Of a stretch of 64,000 nucleotides of DNA, positions 39,281 to 48,342 are shown piece after piece. Origin of the DNA: Ignavibacteriales bacterium (GTDB lineage Bacteria; Bacteroidota; Ignavibacteria; Ignavibacteriales; SURF-24); the NCBI GenBank assembly GCA_026390815.1, contig JAPLFH010000049.1:22336-86335 (forward strand), given 5' to 3'. Both the position numbers and the translations under genes were made by a program. Numbering within the stretch: the first letter of the stretch is position 1; each line of letters starts with the position of its first letter. Below the pieces are notes generated by a model, which ran no database searches, was not told the DNA's origin, and saw only the letters and a list, made by a program, of their open reading frames with translations.

Positions 39281-41290
39281 ATGAAAAGAATATTTGTATT
39301 TATAATTTTTGTAAACATTGTTAGCATTACAAATGCACAATGGTTTTGGCAAAACCCATTACCACAAGGAAATGAACTTTACAGTATAAAATTTATTTCG
39401 TCAACAGTTGGCTGGACTGTTGGTGAGGTTGGCACAATTCTCAGAACCACAGACAGTGGAACGACTTGGGCTTTACAATCAAGCGGAACCACAGAAACTT
39501 TGCATGATGTCTCCTTTACCGATGCGAATAATGGGACGGCTGTAGGTTGGGCAGGTACAATTATTAGAACCACAAACGGCGGCACGACCTGGCAAGCACA
39601 ATCAAGCGGGACTGCAAACTATTTTTATGGTGTATCCTTTACGGATACAAATAATGGGACGGCTGTAGGTTTTGGTTGGAATGGAACAGCTTGGGTCGGT
39701 ATAATTCTAAGAACGACAGATGGAGGAACAACATGGACTTCACAAACAATTGAAACAAAAAACGTTTTGAATGATATCTCTTTTACCGATGCAAATAATG
39801 GAACGGCTGTTGGTGATGGAGGCATAATCCTCAGAACAACTAACGGTGGAACAACATGGCAAACACAAACAAGCGGTACAGCAGAAGATTTGATTGACGT
39901 ATCCTTTACTGATGCAAATAACGGTACAGCTATTAGCCGTAGCACAATCCACAGAACAACAGATGGAGGAACAACATGGAAAGTTCAATCAAGCGGAACA
40001 ACTTTGAGTTTGCATGCCGTCTCTTTTTCCGACTCAAACTACGGAACAGTTGTTGGCGATTACGGTACAATTTTTAGAACTACCAACGGGGGAACAACTT
40101 GGTTGTCACAATCAAGCGGAATAGGTATGTATTTTTTGGGTGTTTCCTTTACCGATGCAAATAACGGAACGGCGGTAGGTGGTTCTGGTACTATTCTCAG
40201 AACAACAGACGGCGGAACAACTTGGACTTTACAAACAGTCGGAACCACAAAAACTTTGTATGATGTCTCCTTTACCGATGCGAATAATGGGACGGCTGTT
40301 GGTACTGGTACTATTCTCAGAACAACAAATGGCGGAACAACCTGGGCTTTACAATCAAGCGGAGCAACAAACTATTTGAGCGGTGTCTCTTTTACCGATG
40401 CAAATAATGGAATGGCTGTTGGTGGTTCTGGTACTATTCTCAGAACAACAAATGGCGGAACAACCTGGACTTCACAATCAAGCGGAACAACAGAATGGTT
40501 GAATAGTGTCTCTTTTACTGATGCAAATAATGGGACGGCTGTTGGTGATGGCAGTACAATACTCAGAACGACAGATGGAGGAACAACCTGGACTTCACAA
40601 TCAAGCGGGACAACTGCATGGTTAAATGGTGTTTTCTTTACCGATGTAAATAATGGGACTGCTGTTGGTGCAAGAGGTACAATACTTAGAACAACAAACG
40701 GTGGAATTACTTGGCAGGCACAATCAAGCGGATCAATAGGCATGTTATATAGCGTATCATTTACAGATATGAATAATGGAACAGCTGTTGGTAGTAATGG
40801 CGAATGGACTTTATTTCCGCCGACAATCCTTAGAACAACAAACGGTGGAAAAAGCTGGCAAGCGCAACCAAGTGGAACAAGTGACGCTTTGTATGGTGTT
40901 TGTTTTATTGATGCAAACAACGGTACTGCTGTTGGAGGGGGTGGCCAAATCCTAAGAACCACAAACGGAGGTGTTACTTTTATTACAGAAGATAATAACA
41001 ACACTAAACCGCAAGAATTTTTGCTACAACAAAATTATCCAAATCCGTTTAACCCGAGTACAAAAATAAAATACACAGCCCCACCCAACCTCCCCCAAGG
41101 GGTGGCTTTAGTTACACTAAAAGTATTTGATCTTTTAGGTAGAGAAGTTGAAACATTAGTTAATGAAGAAAAACCAGCAGGAAATTATGAAGTGGAATTT
41201 GTTGGTAATAATATTGCAAGCGGTATTTATTTTTATCAATTAAAAACAGATAATTTTATCCAAACTAAAAAGATGATTTTGTTAAGATAG
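39281..41290 (+). CDS. Secreted YCF48-type repeat protein with type IX sorting domain
   Basis: A 669-residue surface protein. Signal peptide ending around SITNAQ, then 13 tandem repeats of about 41-48 residues with the core VSFTDANNGTAVG..GTILRTTNGGTTW, the YCF48/BNR-like beta-propeller repeat. These probably form one or two propellers. The last 85 residues form a type IX secretion C-terminal domain (FLLQQNYPNPFNPSTKIKY ... VFDLLGREVETLVNE ... GIYFYQLKTDNFIQTKKMILLR), so the protein is exported through T9SS and anchored or released. Repeat DNA is highly similar between units and prone to recombination. A proline-rich in-frame insert (PPNLPQGVAL) interrupts the sorting domain. Confidence 0.93.
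   Translation: MKRIFVFIIFVNIVSITNAQWFWQNPLPQGNELYSIKFISSTVGWTVGEVGTILRTTDSGTTWALQSSGTTETLHDVSFTDANNGTAVGWAGTIIRTTNGGTTWQAQSSGTANYFYGVSFTDTNNGTAVGFGWNGTAWVGIILRTTDGGTTWTSQTIETKNVLNDISFTDANNGTAVGDGGIILRTTNGGTTWQTQTSGTAEDLIDVSFTDANNGTAISRSTIHRTTDGGTTWKVQSSGTTLSLHAVSFSDSNYGTVVGDYGTIFRTTNGGTTWLSQSSGIGMYFLGVSFTDANNGTAVGGSGTILRTTDGGTTWTLQTVGTTKTLYDVSFTDANNGTAVGTGTILRTTNGGTTWALQSSGATNYLSGVSFTDANNGMAVGGSGTILRTTNGGTTWTSQSSGTTEWLNSVSFTDANNGTAVGDGSTILRTTDGGTTWTSQSSGTTAWLNGVFFTDVNNGTAVGARGTILRTTNGGITWQAQSSGSIGMLYSVSFTDMNNGTAVGSNGEWTLFPPTILRTTNGGKSWQAQPSGTSDALYGVCFIDANNGTAVGGGGQILRTTNGGVTFITEDNNNTKPQEFLLQQNYPNPFNPSTKIKYTAPPNLPQGVALVTLKVFDLLGREVETLVNEEKPAGNYEVEFVGNNIASGIYFYQLKTDNFIQTKKMILLR
41083..41108. 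repeat. Palindromic insert inside the T9SS sorting domain
   Basis: CCTCCCC and GGGGTGG arms flank CAA within the stretch encoding PPNLPQGVAL. Related T9SS domains as I know them run directly from KIKYT to VTLKVFD with only a few residues in between, so this looks like a GC-rich repeat inserted in frame. Confidence 0.55.
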
Positions 41291-41352
41291 AATTTTTTCT
41301 CGGCTGTCAAGGAACGCCATTATACCACAAAAAGGAAATATTCTGGTGTTGA

Positions 41353-41392
41353 TATATTGTGCTAAATATTGTACGTTTATCTGCACAATATA
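41353..41392. promoter_or_regulatory. Candidate operator of the Phd/RelE operon
   Basis: Perfect 10-bp inverted repeat, TATATTGTGC (41353-41362) and GCACAATATA (41383-41392), with a third AATATTGTACG half-like site between them, ending 15 nt before the antitoxin ATG. Phd/YefM antitoxins bind such paired palindromes to repress their own operon. Confidence 0.7.
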
Positions 41393-41407
41393 AAATTTGG
41401 AGTATTT

Positions 41408-41683
41408 ATGTACAGAATACAATTAGATAAAGATATTCAACCTCTTTCTGAGTTTCGTTCAAAAGTTGCTTTTTATTTTGACAAAGTTAAAAAAACTAAG
41501 AGACCATTAATTATTACTCAAAATGGCAAGAGTGCCGCAATATTGTTGGATGTTTCTGAATATGAAGCAATGATTGATAAAATTGAAGTTTTGGAAGACA
41601 TCAAATTAGCCGAAGGACAAATTAATAATGGTCTGCAAATCTCTCATCTGGCAGTTAAGAAAAGATTTACTAAAAGGTCTTAA
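41408..41683 (+). CDS. Phd/YefM-family antitoxin
   Basis: A 91-residue antitoxin beginning MYRIQLDKDIQPLSEFRSKVAFYFDKVKKTKRPLIITQNGKSAAILLDVSEYEAM, the classic Phd/YefM DNA-binding fold (SEFR...V..T..P..IT.NGK.AAVL.....Y). The C-terminal part (KLAEGQINNGLQISHLAVKKRFTKRS) would be the disordered toxin-binding tail. The start at 41408 has TTGGAG upstream; the longer frame would begin inside the operator. Two nt before the toxin start region. Confidence 0.92.
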   Translation: MYRIQLDKDIQPLSEFRSKVAFYFDKVKKTKRPLIITQNGKSAAILLDVSEYEAMIDKIEVLEDIKLAEGQINNGLQISHLAVKKRFTKRS

Positions 41684-41685
41684 AA

Positions 41686-41979
41686 GTGAAAATATTCTGG
41701 GCGCCATTAGCTGTAGAAAGGTTGGAGAATATCTTTGAATATATTTCAAAAGATAACAGTACCGCCGCTTATAAAATGATTGAAAGAATTTTTAGCAAAG
41801 TCGAAAAGTTATCTGAATATCCGGAAAGAGGAAGAAAAGTTCCGGAAGCAAACAGAGAAGAAATTCGTGAAATCTTTGAGGGTGAATATAGAATAATTTA
41901 TCGGGTTGAACCTAAAAGAATATTTGTTCTCTCAATTAGAAATTTCAAGCAATTATTACCTGATAAAGAATTAGGATAA
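41686..41979 (+). CDS. RelE/ParE-family toxin
   Basis: A 97-residue toxin with GTG start: KIFWAPLAVERLENIFEYISKDNSTAAYKMIERIFSKVEKLSEYPERGRKVPE, EIREIFEGEYRIIYRV, FVLSIRNFKQLL. This matches the RelE/ParE fold (W...A...L..I..Y, P..GR.VPE, RE.....YRI.Y). Whether it is a ribosome-dependent RNase or a gyrase poison cannot be decided; the YPERGRKVPE and YRIIYRVEPKRIFVL features are closer to ParE. Stop is directly against the convergent giant gene. Confidence 0.92.
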   Translation: MKIFWAPLAVERLENIFEYISKDNSTAAYKMIERIFSKVEKLSEYPERGRKVPEANREEIREIFEGEYRIIYRVEPKRIFVLSIRNFKQLLPDKELG

Positions 41980-44900
41980 TTATCTATCGATGTATTTCTT
42001 ACCCATAACCAAAGCAATTTTTAAAACTTTATTTCCAATACCATCCATAGTAAGCATTGCAATATACATTCCGCTGCTAACTCGTGTGCCATCAAAATTT
42101 GTTAAATCCCAATCTAAGTATTGTGTGTAATTATTCTTTTCGATCTTTTTAATAAACGCGCCAGCAAGATCATAAATTCTAATAGTAATTGCTTTGGGAA
42201 GATTTATGAACCGGACAAAATCCTGGTTCATGTTTCCGCCAAAATCATTTATCCCAAAATATGGATTTGGAAAAACACCTATTTCATCTAAAGCTTTTTT
42301 TGCCGCTTCTTTATCATTTAAATTTGCTGAAGTAAGTTTTGCTTCGAAAATATCTCCGCCGGTAATTGGTTTGAAAGTAACAATCCGGATTACAGTTCCC
42401 GGATCCGGTACACTCCCGCTTATAGAAAGTGAACCAAACTTATGATCAGGGAATTTTGATATACCTGCAAGCTGAGGCGGATCAGCCGGATCGAAATTCG
42501 GTTTGTATGCAAATAATTCCTCCCAATCATTGTTATCCAGTTGAGTCCACTTATCATCCGGTATAGTTCTACTGGAATCTTGCCTGTCATAGTCCAGTAC
42601 TTTAATTGCAAGCCGGTAATCATCATCTGTTGTATTTGGATCTCTTCCAATACACCAGGCTTCAAAAGGCAGAGTATCAACGCTTAGTGTATCGCTTTTC
42701 AGGATCGGATTGAATGAATGTGCATAACCACTGGGATAATATTTTGATGTTCCATCAAAACGAATTTCGTAATCATCATATCCTAAACCTTCATCGGCTG
42801 GATTTACCTGCCAGTTTAATCTTTTATTTGCTCCTTTTATTTTTATTATCCATTTGCTGGAGGAACTTAAATTATTTATCACATCAATCGGTTGAGTAAG
42901 AGTGGTTCCACCAGGACCTTTAATTTCAAGGATAGATTTCATCCTGTATTTTGTATTAGCTGCAGCAATGCTATCTTTCCCAAGGTTTTGAACAGAAAGA
43001 ATAAAACCATCAATTATTTTTTTGCCTGTAATCTCCGCTGTAAACTCTTTTTGATTTTTTAAAAGTGTATCATTTTTAGTTTTGTTGAAAAGGTTGTATG
43101 ATAAATTCTTATCATTCCCATTCAGAATAACCTGGTATAAGTCCCCTGTTAAAGCTGTGGGATCAATAATATTAAATTTTATACAGGCATCGGAATTGCC
43201 AACAATCTGGGAAGCAATAACAGCATCATCAACTGTGTAAGGATAAGTAACATCAATAAGTTTCTGACCCGGAATAACTTCTATTACTTTGTGAGGGCTT
43301 TCCAGATAAGATGGGGTACTGTTTTCATTATAAGCATAAGCAGTAACCCCAAAATAATAAGGTGAGTAATTATTGAGCGCAAGATAATTATGAAAATAAT
43401 CAATTGAGATAGTAATTTCTCTTTTCAAACCTTTATTGTTACCAACAATAACAGGTGCAAGAAAATATTTACCGTTTACCATAATCATATCGTTAATAAC
43501 ATCAATATTATTTTTGATGTCGTAAACATCTAAAAGTTTTGGATTGTTGCCATTCTTATCCTCATATTGCCAAAGTCTGTATCCTTCAAATGTGTAAGTG
43601 GAATCTATTTTGTTATCTATTGGCAGGAATGGATCTCTTTCATCGTAGTTTTCTGCATTATCTTCCCACCACAGTTTAAACGACCTATCCATTGAGTACG
43701 TGTGTAGTATTGGGGAAGGTGGAGGTTGTGCTGTTTTGAAATTCATATCATACAATGTTTTAGCTACGGCAGCTTTTTTCTTTAAATTAGTTACACTATT
43801 CAGATTATCACTTCCGCTGCCAACAATTATTGCTATTACAATTTCAATTGTATCGTTGGGCGCAATATTATAAGCATCTGTAGTCATAATTATTTTTCTA
43901 AAACCAGGTTTAGGTGGATTAGGCCAGCCATTTCCTTCATACCAGCCTATGTGGTTTACCGGGTCGCCTGCAAGGGGAAATTTAGTTGTCTTACCTGTAT
44001 GCGGATCTCTGTAATCTGAGCCATTTGCTTTATTACCCTGTAAGCAATTATAATATTCATCAGGATACATTGGTTCGGGGAAAACAGTATTATTAACAAA
44101 TGGAGCGAATGAAGACATAAATTTACTATTTGCTGTTTTGGGCGTTACATTAATAAATTCAAAACCAACAGCAGGTGGAGTATTTCCATATTCAATATCA
44201 TTCCCATCAGAATTATAACCATAACCCAAATTTAGTGTTGTATCACATCCACAATAATCATCTCTTCCATCACCAATATTTAAATAAGCCCAATAACCAA
44301 AATACATGTCTTTAACGTACTGCTTACTCTTATTTACAATTTTATATTTTTTGTAAATAATGTCGGCGAAATAATCAAGTTTGTTAAAAGCAAAAACGGT
44401 AGTTTGGATTTCCAATCCTATTGGTTTAGATGACCACCAGGAATAAAGAGAGTCAAAATCATTGGAAACATACCAAAGCATTTCATCGCCAAGAAAATCC
44501 GGTTTGTCTTGTCCAATAGTATATTTTCCATCTTTATTAATATCAATCCAAGGTGCGCCATCTTCAACAGGCCATTCAAGAAAATCATTTCCATAACTGA
44601 CCCGAATTGGTCCTTCTGGAATTTGTTCCCAGTCTTTATTTAGTTTATAAACACGATACTTTTTTAATGAAGAATCATCCGGATTTCCGTTAAAGAGTAT
44701 CTTTCCAGGTTGTAATCCTCCATCGCCATTAATCCTTATTTTGTCATTAACAATTCCGCCCCACACCAAACCATCTTCAGCTATTAAAGTTTTATTCGCT
44801 TTTTCTCCTCCAGGCCATTGTAACCCATATTCATCTTTGCCCGGATTATAAGTGTAACCCTTGTTAGAAATCCACATCTTGCAACTATTAATTGCGATAT

Positions 44901-45015
44901 AATTATAAAAATTGTTTATGGTTGTTTTTTGAAATGGAATTGGCGTTTGGCTAAAGTTGTTAAAATAGAATGACATCAACAAACCCCAAATAAACAAATA
45001 AGTATTTAAATTCAT
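41980..45015 (-). CDS. Giant secreted protein with T9SS-like C-terminus
   Basis: A 1011-residue exported protein of a family I know only as large surface proteins of this lineage. Signal peptide MNLNTYLFIWGLLMSFYFNNFSQ. Near residue 180, DINKDGKYTIGQDKPDFLGDE is a calcium-binding dockerin/EF-like loop. Aromatic- and Asp-rich beta domains follow. The end (GVFPNPYFGINDF... FVRFINLPKAITIRIYDLAGAFIKKIEKN ... SSGMYIAMLTMDGIGNKVLKIALVMGKK) has the shape of a T9SS sorting domain, though not the NYPNPFNP type. Divergent from the TonB receptor gene, with 182 bp between the two starts. Confidence 0.75.
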   Translation of the reverse strand: MNLNTYLFIWGLLMSFYFNNFSQTPIPFQKTTINNFYNYIAINSCKMWISNKGYTYNPGKDEYGLQWPGGEKANKTLIAEDGLVWGGIVNDKIRINGDGGLQPGKILFNGNPDDSSLKKYRVYKLNKDWEQIPEGPIRVSYGNDFLEWPVEDGAPWIDINKDGKYTIGQDKPDFLGDEMLWYVSNDFDSLYSWWSSKPIGLEIQTTVFAFNKLDYFADIIYKKYKIVNKSKQYVKDMYFGYWAYLNIGDGRDDYCGCDTTLNLGYGYNSDGNDIEYGNTPPAVGFEFINVTPKTANSKFMSSFAPFVNNTVFPEPMYPDEYYNCLQGNKANGSDYRDPHTGKTTKFPLAGDPVNHIGWYEGNGWPNPPKPGFRKIIMTTDAYNIAPNDTIEIVIAIIVGSGSDNLNSVTNLKKKAAVAKTLYDMNFKTAQPPPSPILHTYSMDRSFKLWWEDNAENYDERDPFLPIDNKIDSTYTFEGYRLWQYEDKNGNNPKLLDVYDIKNNIDVINDMIMVNGKYFLAPVIVGNNKGLKREITISIDYFHNYLALNNYSPYYFGVTAYAYNENSTPSYLESPHKVIEVIPGQKLIDVTYPYTVDDAVIASQIVGNSDACIKFNIIDPTALTGDLYQVILNGNDKNLSYNLFNKTKNDTLLKNQKEFTAEITGKKIIDGFILSVQNLGKDSIAAANTKYRMKSILEIKGPGGTTLTQPIDVINNLSSSSKWIIKIKGANKRLNWQVNPADEGLGYDDYEIRFDGTSKYYPSGYAHSFNPILKSDTLSVDTLPFEAWCIGRDPNTTDDDYRLAIKVLDYDRQDSSRTIPDDKWTQLDNNDWEELFAYKPNFDPADPPQLAGISKFPDHKFGSLSISGSVPDPGTVIRIVTFKPITGGDIFEAKLTSANLNDKEAAKKALDEIGVFPNPYFGINDFGGNMNQDFVRFINLPKAITIRIYDLAGAFIKKIEKNNYTQYLDWDLTNFDGTRVSSGMYIAMLTMDGIGNKVLKIALVMGKKYIDR

Positions 45016-45197
45016 ATGATACACTATTGGATATTACAATTTATTGGTAGCAATTTTCCATTATGTAAAAAATCTTCTCATACCAATCAAACTTATAAAA
45101 TTTTTCTTATATTCAATACGAAAAATATTTGAATTCATCTCAACTTATGAGTTTTTTTTTTTTTGAAAAATTTTTACTTAGCTGAATAAAACGGTTG

Positions 45198-47534
45198 ATG
45201 AAACAATTCTTAACATTAGTACTCTGTGTTCAAATAAGTTTAAGTTTATTTGCCCAAACTCATAAACCAACAATATCCGGATTAATTTCAGATCAATCCA
45301 CCGGAGAACCTCTTATAGGCGCAAATTTAGTTGTTTATAAAGACAGTCTTATTTCCACTTCTATTCCACTAAAAGGTACTGCTACTAACAAATATGGTTT
45401 CTATGCTTTGCCTGAAATGGATTATGGAGTTTATCTCATTGCATTCAGAAATATTGGCTACAAACTGGAAGTAAAAAGAGTAGAAGTAACAAAGACTACT
45501 GAAAACATAAGGTTAAATGTTCAGTTGAATGAAGAAAGCATAACGCTTGAGGAAGTGACGATAAAAGGTGAAAGAAATACTAAAACAGAAATTAGTACAA
45601 TAAATATATCTCCGGATATTATTAAGCAGCTTCCTTCACTTAGCGGTGAAGCAAATGTTTTCAAATCGCTGGAATACATTCCCGGTGTTAAAGTTGCCAA
45701 CGAGTTATCCAATGGAATTTATGTACGTGGTGGTTCTCCGGATCAAACCTTAACTCTGCTTGATGGTGTTATTTTATATAATCCATCTCACCTTGGAAAT
45801 TTTGCAAGTACATTCAACTCAAACGCACTTCAGGATGTCCGGCTGCTTAAAGGTGCCTTTCCGGCTGAGTATGGTGGAAGACTCTCAAGTGTACTTGATA
45901 TTAAGTTACGTTCCGGTACAAAGCAAAAAACAAAAGGATCTTTAGGTTTAGGACTTATTAATTCCGGTTTTATGATTGAGGGACCTGTAAATGAAAAATC
46001 TACCATAATGCTATCCGGTAGAAAAATGTATTATGATTTTATTCAGAATAGCTTTAATAAAAACAGCACCTTACCCAGGTATAATTTTTACGATTTGAAT
46101 GCAAAGATAAATTATAACCTGGACGAAAATTCGAAAATCTTTGTCAGTGGTATGTTCGGTAAAGATAATCTTTACAGTCCAACAAACAGTAAAGACATTG
46201 ATTATGATATTCAATGGCAGAACGCTTCTTTAAGTCTTAACTGGCTGAATATAAATAATGAATCACTTTTTTCTAACACATGGTTTAGCTTTATTAGTTA
46301 CGAATTTACTTCTAAACTAAATGATAAAAATAATAATTCCGGTTCCGGCGATTATTACTCTTCTTCGCAGCTACAGGATTTTATAGTTAAAAGAGCAGTG
46401 GAGTATATGTTTGATGAAACACATACCATCAAATCCGGTATAGAACTTACTTTGCATAAATACAGATTAATTTACAGCGATTATTATGATCCTGAACTTC
46501 AGGATGATGATAGAATCGGGACAGATAATTTATCTCTTGAAACTGCAATATATTTTCAGGATGAGCTACAAATTACTCCGCTCTTAACTACAAATGCAGG
46601 TGTGCGATTATATTTTTTCAACAAGAGCAAATACTTTAGAGCTGAACCAAGATTTTCTGCAACCTACGCTTTAAATGAAAATATTTTTATTAAAGGAGCC
46701 TTTGCCATTGCTCATCAGTTTCTTCACTTGATTGTCAGGAACGATATTTCACTTCCTACTGATTTGTGGTACCCTTCTACTACTAATATTAATCCAAGCA
46801 AATCGCTGCAATATGTGTTTGGAGTAGAATCATATTTTGATAACCAGGCATATTTATTTTCTGTGGAAGGATATTACAAAGAGATGCAGGACTTATATGA
46901 GTTTGGTAATATAAAAAATAAGGATTTAAGTAAACCGATTGAAGATCAGTTCACATCCGGCAAGGGAGAGTCTTACGGAATGGAATTATTCTTTAACAAA
47001 CGAGCCGGCGATTTGATGGGATGGATCGGTTATTCACTTTCCTGGACAAAAAGAAAATTTGATGAACTTAATGGTGGAAATATTTTTTATCCTCGATACG
47101 ATAGAAGACACGATATTTCAATTGTTCTTACATATAACTTTACACAAAATTTTAATTGCGGTATAACCTGGACTTACGCGTCAGGACAAGGTTATACTGT
47201 TCCGACCGGTCAATATCAGTTTGGTGATATTGGAATTGGTTCGACGGATAAAATTCAATTTAACAATTCAGGAATCAATTCTTACCGCTTGCCGGACTAC
47301 CACAAATTGGATTTTAGCGCATCATATAAGTTTTCATTTTCCAATCTTGCATTTGAGACTTATTTAAATCTCTTTAATCTTTACAACAGGAAGAATGCAT
47401 TCGCACAATATATTTCATATGATAATGCTGCCGGAACTAATAGCAGCGCTTCAGGAACGGACAGAATTCCAAAACTAAAACAGTTAACACTATTTCCTTT
47501 CATTCCAACTTTGGGAGTAAATATAAAGTTTTAA
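45198..47534 (+). CDS. TonB-dependent outer-membrane receptor
   Basis: A 778-residue receptor. Signal peptide ending in LFAQ, a carboxypeptidase-regulatory-like domain (about 28-110: TISGLISDQSTGEPLIGANLVVYK), a plug domain (about 125-240: LPSLSGEANVFKSLEYIPGVKVANELSNGIYVRGGSPDQTLTLLDGV, with EYGGRLSSVLDIKLR), then a beta-barrel ending in LGVNIKF with the terminal Phe typical of outer-membrane porins. Start set at ATG 45198 rather than the TTG just before. The pairing with a DUF4249 lipoprotein directly downstream is common for this receptor class. Confidence 0.92.
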   Translation: MKQFLTLVLCVQISLSLFAQTHKPTISGLISDQSTGEPLIGANLVVYKDSLISTSIPLKGTATNKYGFYALPEMDYGVYLIAFRNIGYKLEVKRVEVTKTTENIRLNVQLNEESITLEEVTIKGERNTKTEISTINISPDIIKQLPSLSGEANVFKSLEYIPGVKVANELSNGIYVRGGSPDQTLTLLDGVILYNPSHLGNFASTFNSNALQDVRLLKGAFPAEYGGRLSSVLDIKLRSGTKQKTKGSLGLGLINSGFMIEGPVNEKSTIMLSGRKMYYDFIQNSFNKNSTLPRYNFYDLNAKINYNLDENSKIFVSGMFGKDNLYSPTNSKDIDYDIQWQNASLSLNWLNINNESLFSNTWFSFISYEFTSKLNDKNNNSGSGDYYSSSQLQDFIVKRAVEYMFDETHTIKSGIELTLHKYRLIYSDYYDPELQDDDRIGTDNLSLETAIYFQDELQITPLLTTNAGVRLYFFNKSKYFRAEPRFSATYALNENIFIKGAFAIAHQFLHLIVRNDISLPTDLWYPSTTNINPSKSLQYVFGVESYFDNQAYLFSVEGYYKEMQDLYEFGNIKNKDLSKPIEDQFTSGKGESYGMELFFNKRAGDLMGWIGYSLSWTKRKFDELNGGNIFYPRYDRRHDISIVLTYNFTQNFNCGITWTYASGQGYTVPTGQYQFGDIGIGSTDKIQFNNSGINSYRLPDYHKLDFSASYKFSFSNLAFETYLNLFNLYNRKNAFAQYISYDNAAGTNSSASGTDRIPKLKQLTLFPFIPTLGVNIKF

Positions 47535-47535
47535 T

Positions 47536-48342
47536 ATGGTTAAAAACTTCAAACATATTTTACAAGTTTTGTTTCTGTTCGCTTTCGTTTCCTGCGAACA
47601 AATAGATATTATTGAGAATGATCTTCCTTACATAGAAACGGTTGTTGTTAAAGCTGAACTTGAAGGGAACAATGTATTTACTGGTGTAAGCTTTACCCGT
47701 ACTTTACCTCATAACCAGGTTTATACAATTGAAAAAGCAGAATTGAAAGATGTAATTACATATTTGCAGGTTGATGGTAAAAGGATAATTCCATTAGCTT
47801 ATACAAAAGATGGAATTTATAAATCCTCTGAAGATATTATAATTGAAACCGGTAAATCTTACGAACTTTTTGCAAAGTGGAATGGAACTCAAATATATTC
47901 CAAGACGTATGTTCCTTTGGAACCGCAAGCACAAAGAGCCAGCATTGCTGGTGGTTATTTAAACGGCAGTATATTGGCAAATAAAGATGAAGTGATTGGC
48001 ACAACCTGGATTATTGCTTACACCGCAAGCAGCATTTCTGATGAGGCAGCAGAATTCTATGAGTTAAAAACTGCAAAATCGGATAAACCGGAAAATGTTC
48101 TGATAAGGACGACTGATATACCGATAAAATATCAACCGTATCAATACCATAGCCGGTATTATATGCGCTTCTATTCATTTGATAAACAGTTTTTGGAATA
48201 TTTTAAAACTAAGAATGGTAATGAACCTATCGAAAATGTTTTTGCTCAAGGTGCGTCTACAGTGGTTTGGAATGTTCACGGAAATAATGTGATTGGATTA
48301 TTTATTGGTTTTACAAAATCAAAAATTATAAAAGCAGAATGA
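47536..48342 (+). CDS. DUF4249 lipoprotein
   Basis: A 268-residue lipoprotein: signal peptide and lipobox (FAFVSCEQ), then an Ig-like domain of the DUF4249 type (IETVVVKAELEGNNVFTGVSFTRTLPHNQVYTIEKAELKDVITYLQVDGKRI ... GKSYELFAKWNGTQIYSKTYVP). DUF4249 proteins usually follow a TonB receptor and probably act as surface lipoproteins that help present a ligand. Two bases after the receptor stop; its own stop overlaps the next start. Confidence 0.85.
   Translation: MVKNFKHILQVLFLFAFVSCEQIDIIENDLPYIETVVVKAELEGNNVFTGVSFTRTLPHNQVYTIEKAELKDVITYLQVDGKRIIPLAYTKDGIYKSSEDIIIETGKSYELFAKWNGTQIYSKTYVPLEPQAQRASIAGGYLNGSILANKDEVIGTTWIIAYTASSISDEAAEFYELKTAKSDKPENVLIRTTDIPIKYQPYQYHSRYYMRFYSFDKQFLEYFKTKNGNEPIENVFAQGASTVVWNVHGNNVIGLFIGFTKSKIIKAE

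Noticed and set aside
40372..41004. 210-residue minus-strand repetitive frame
   Set aside because: Mirror image of the YCF48 repeats; the plus-strand protein has signal peptide and sorting domain.
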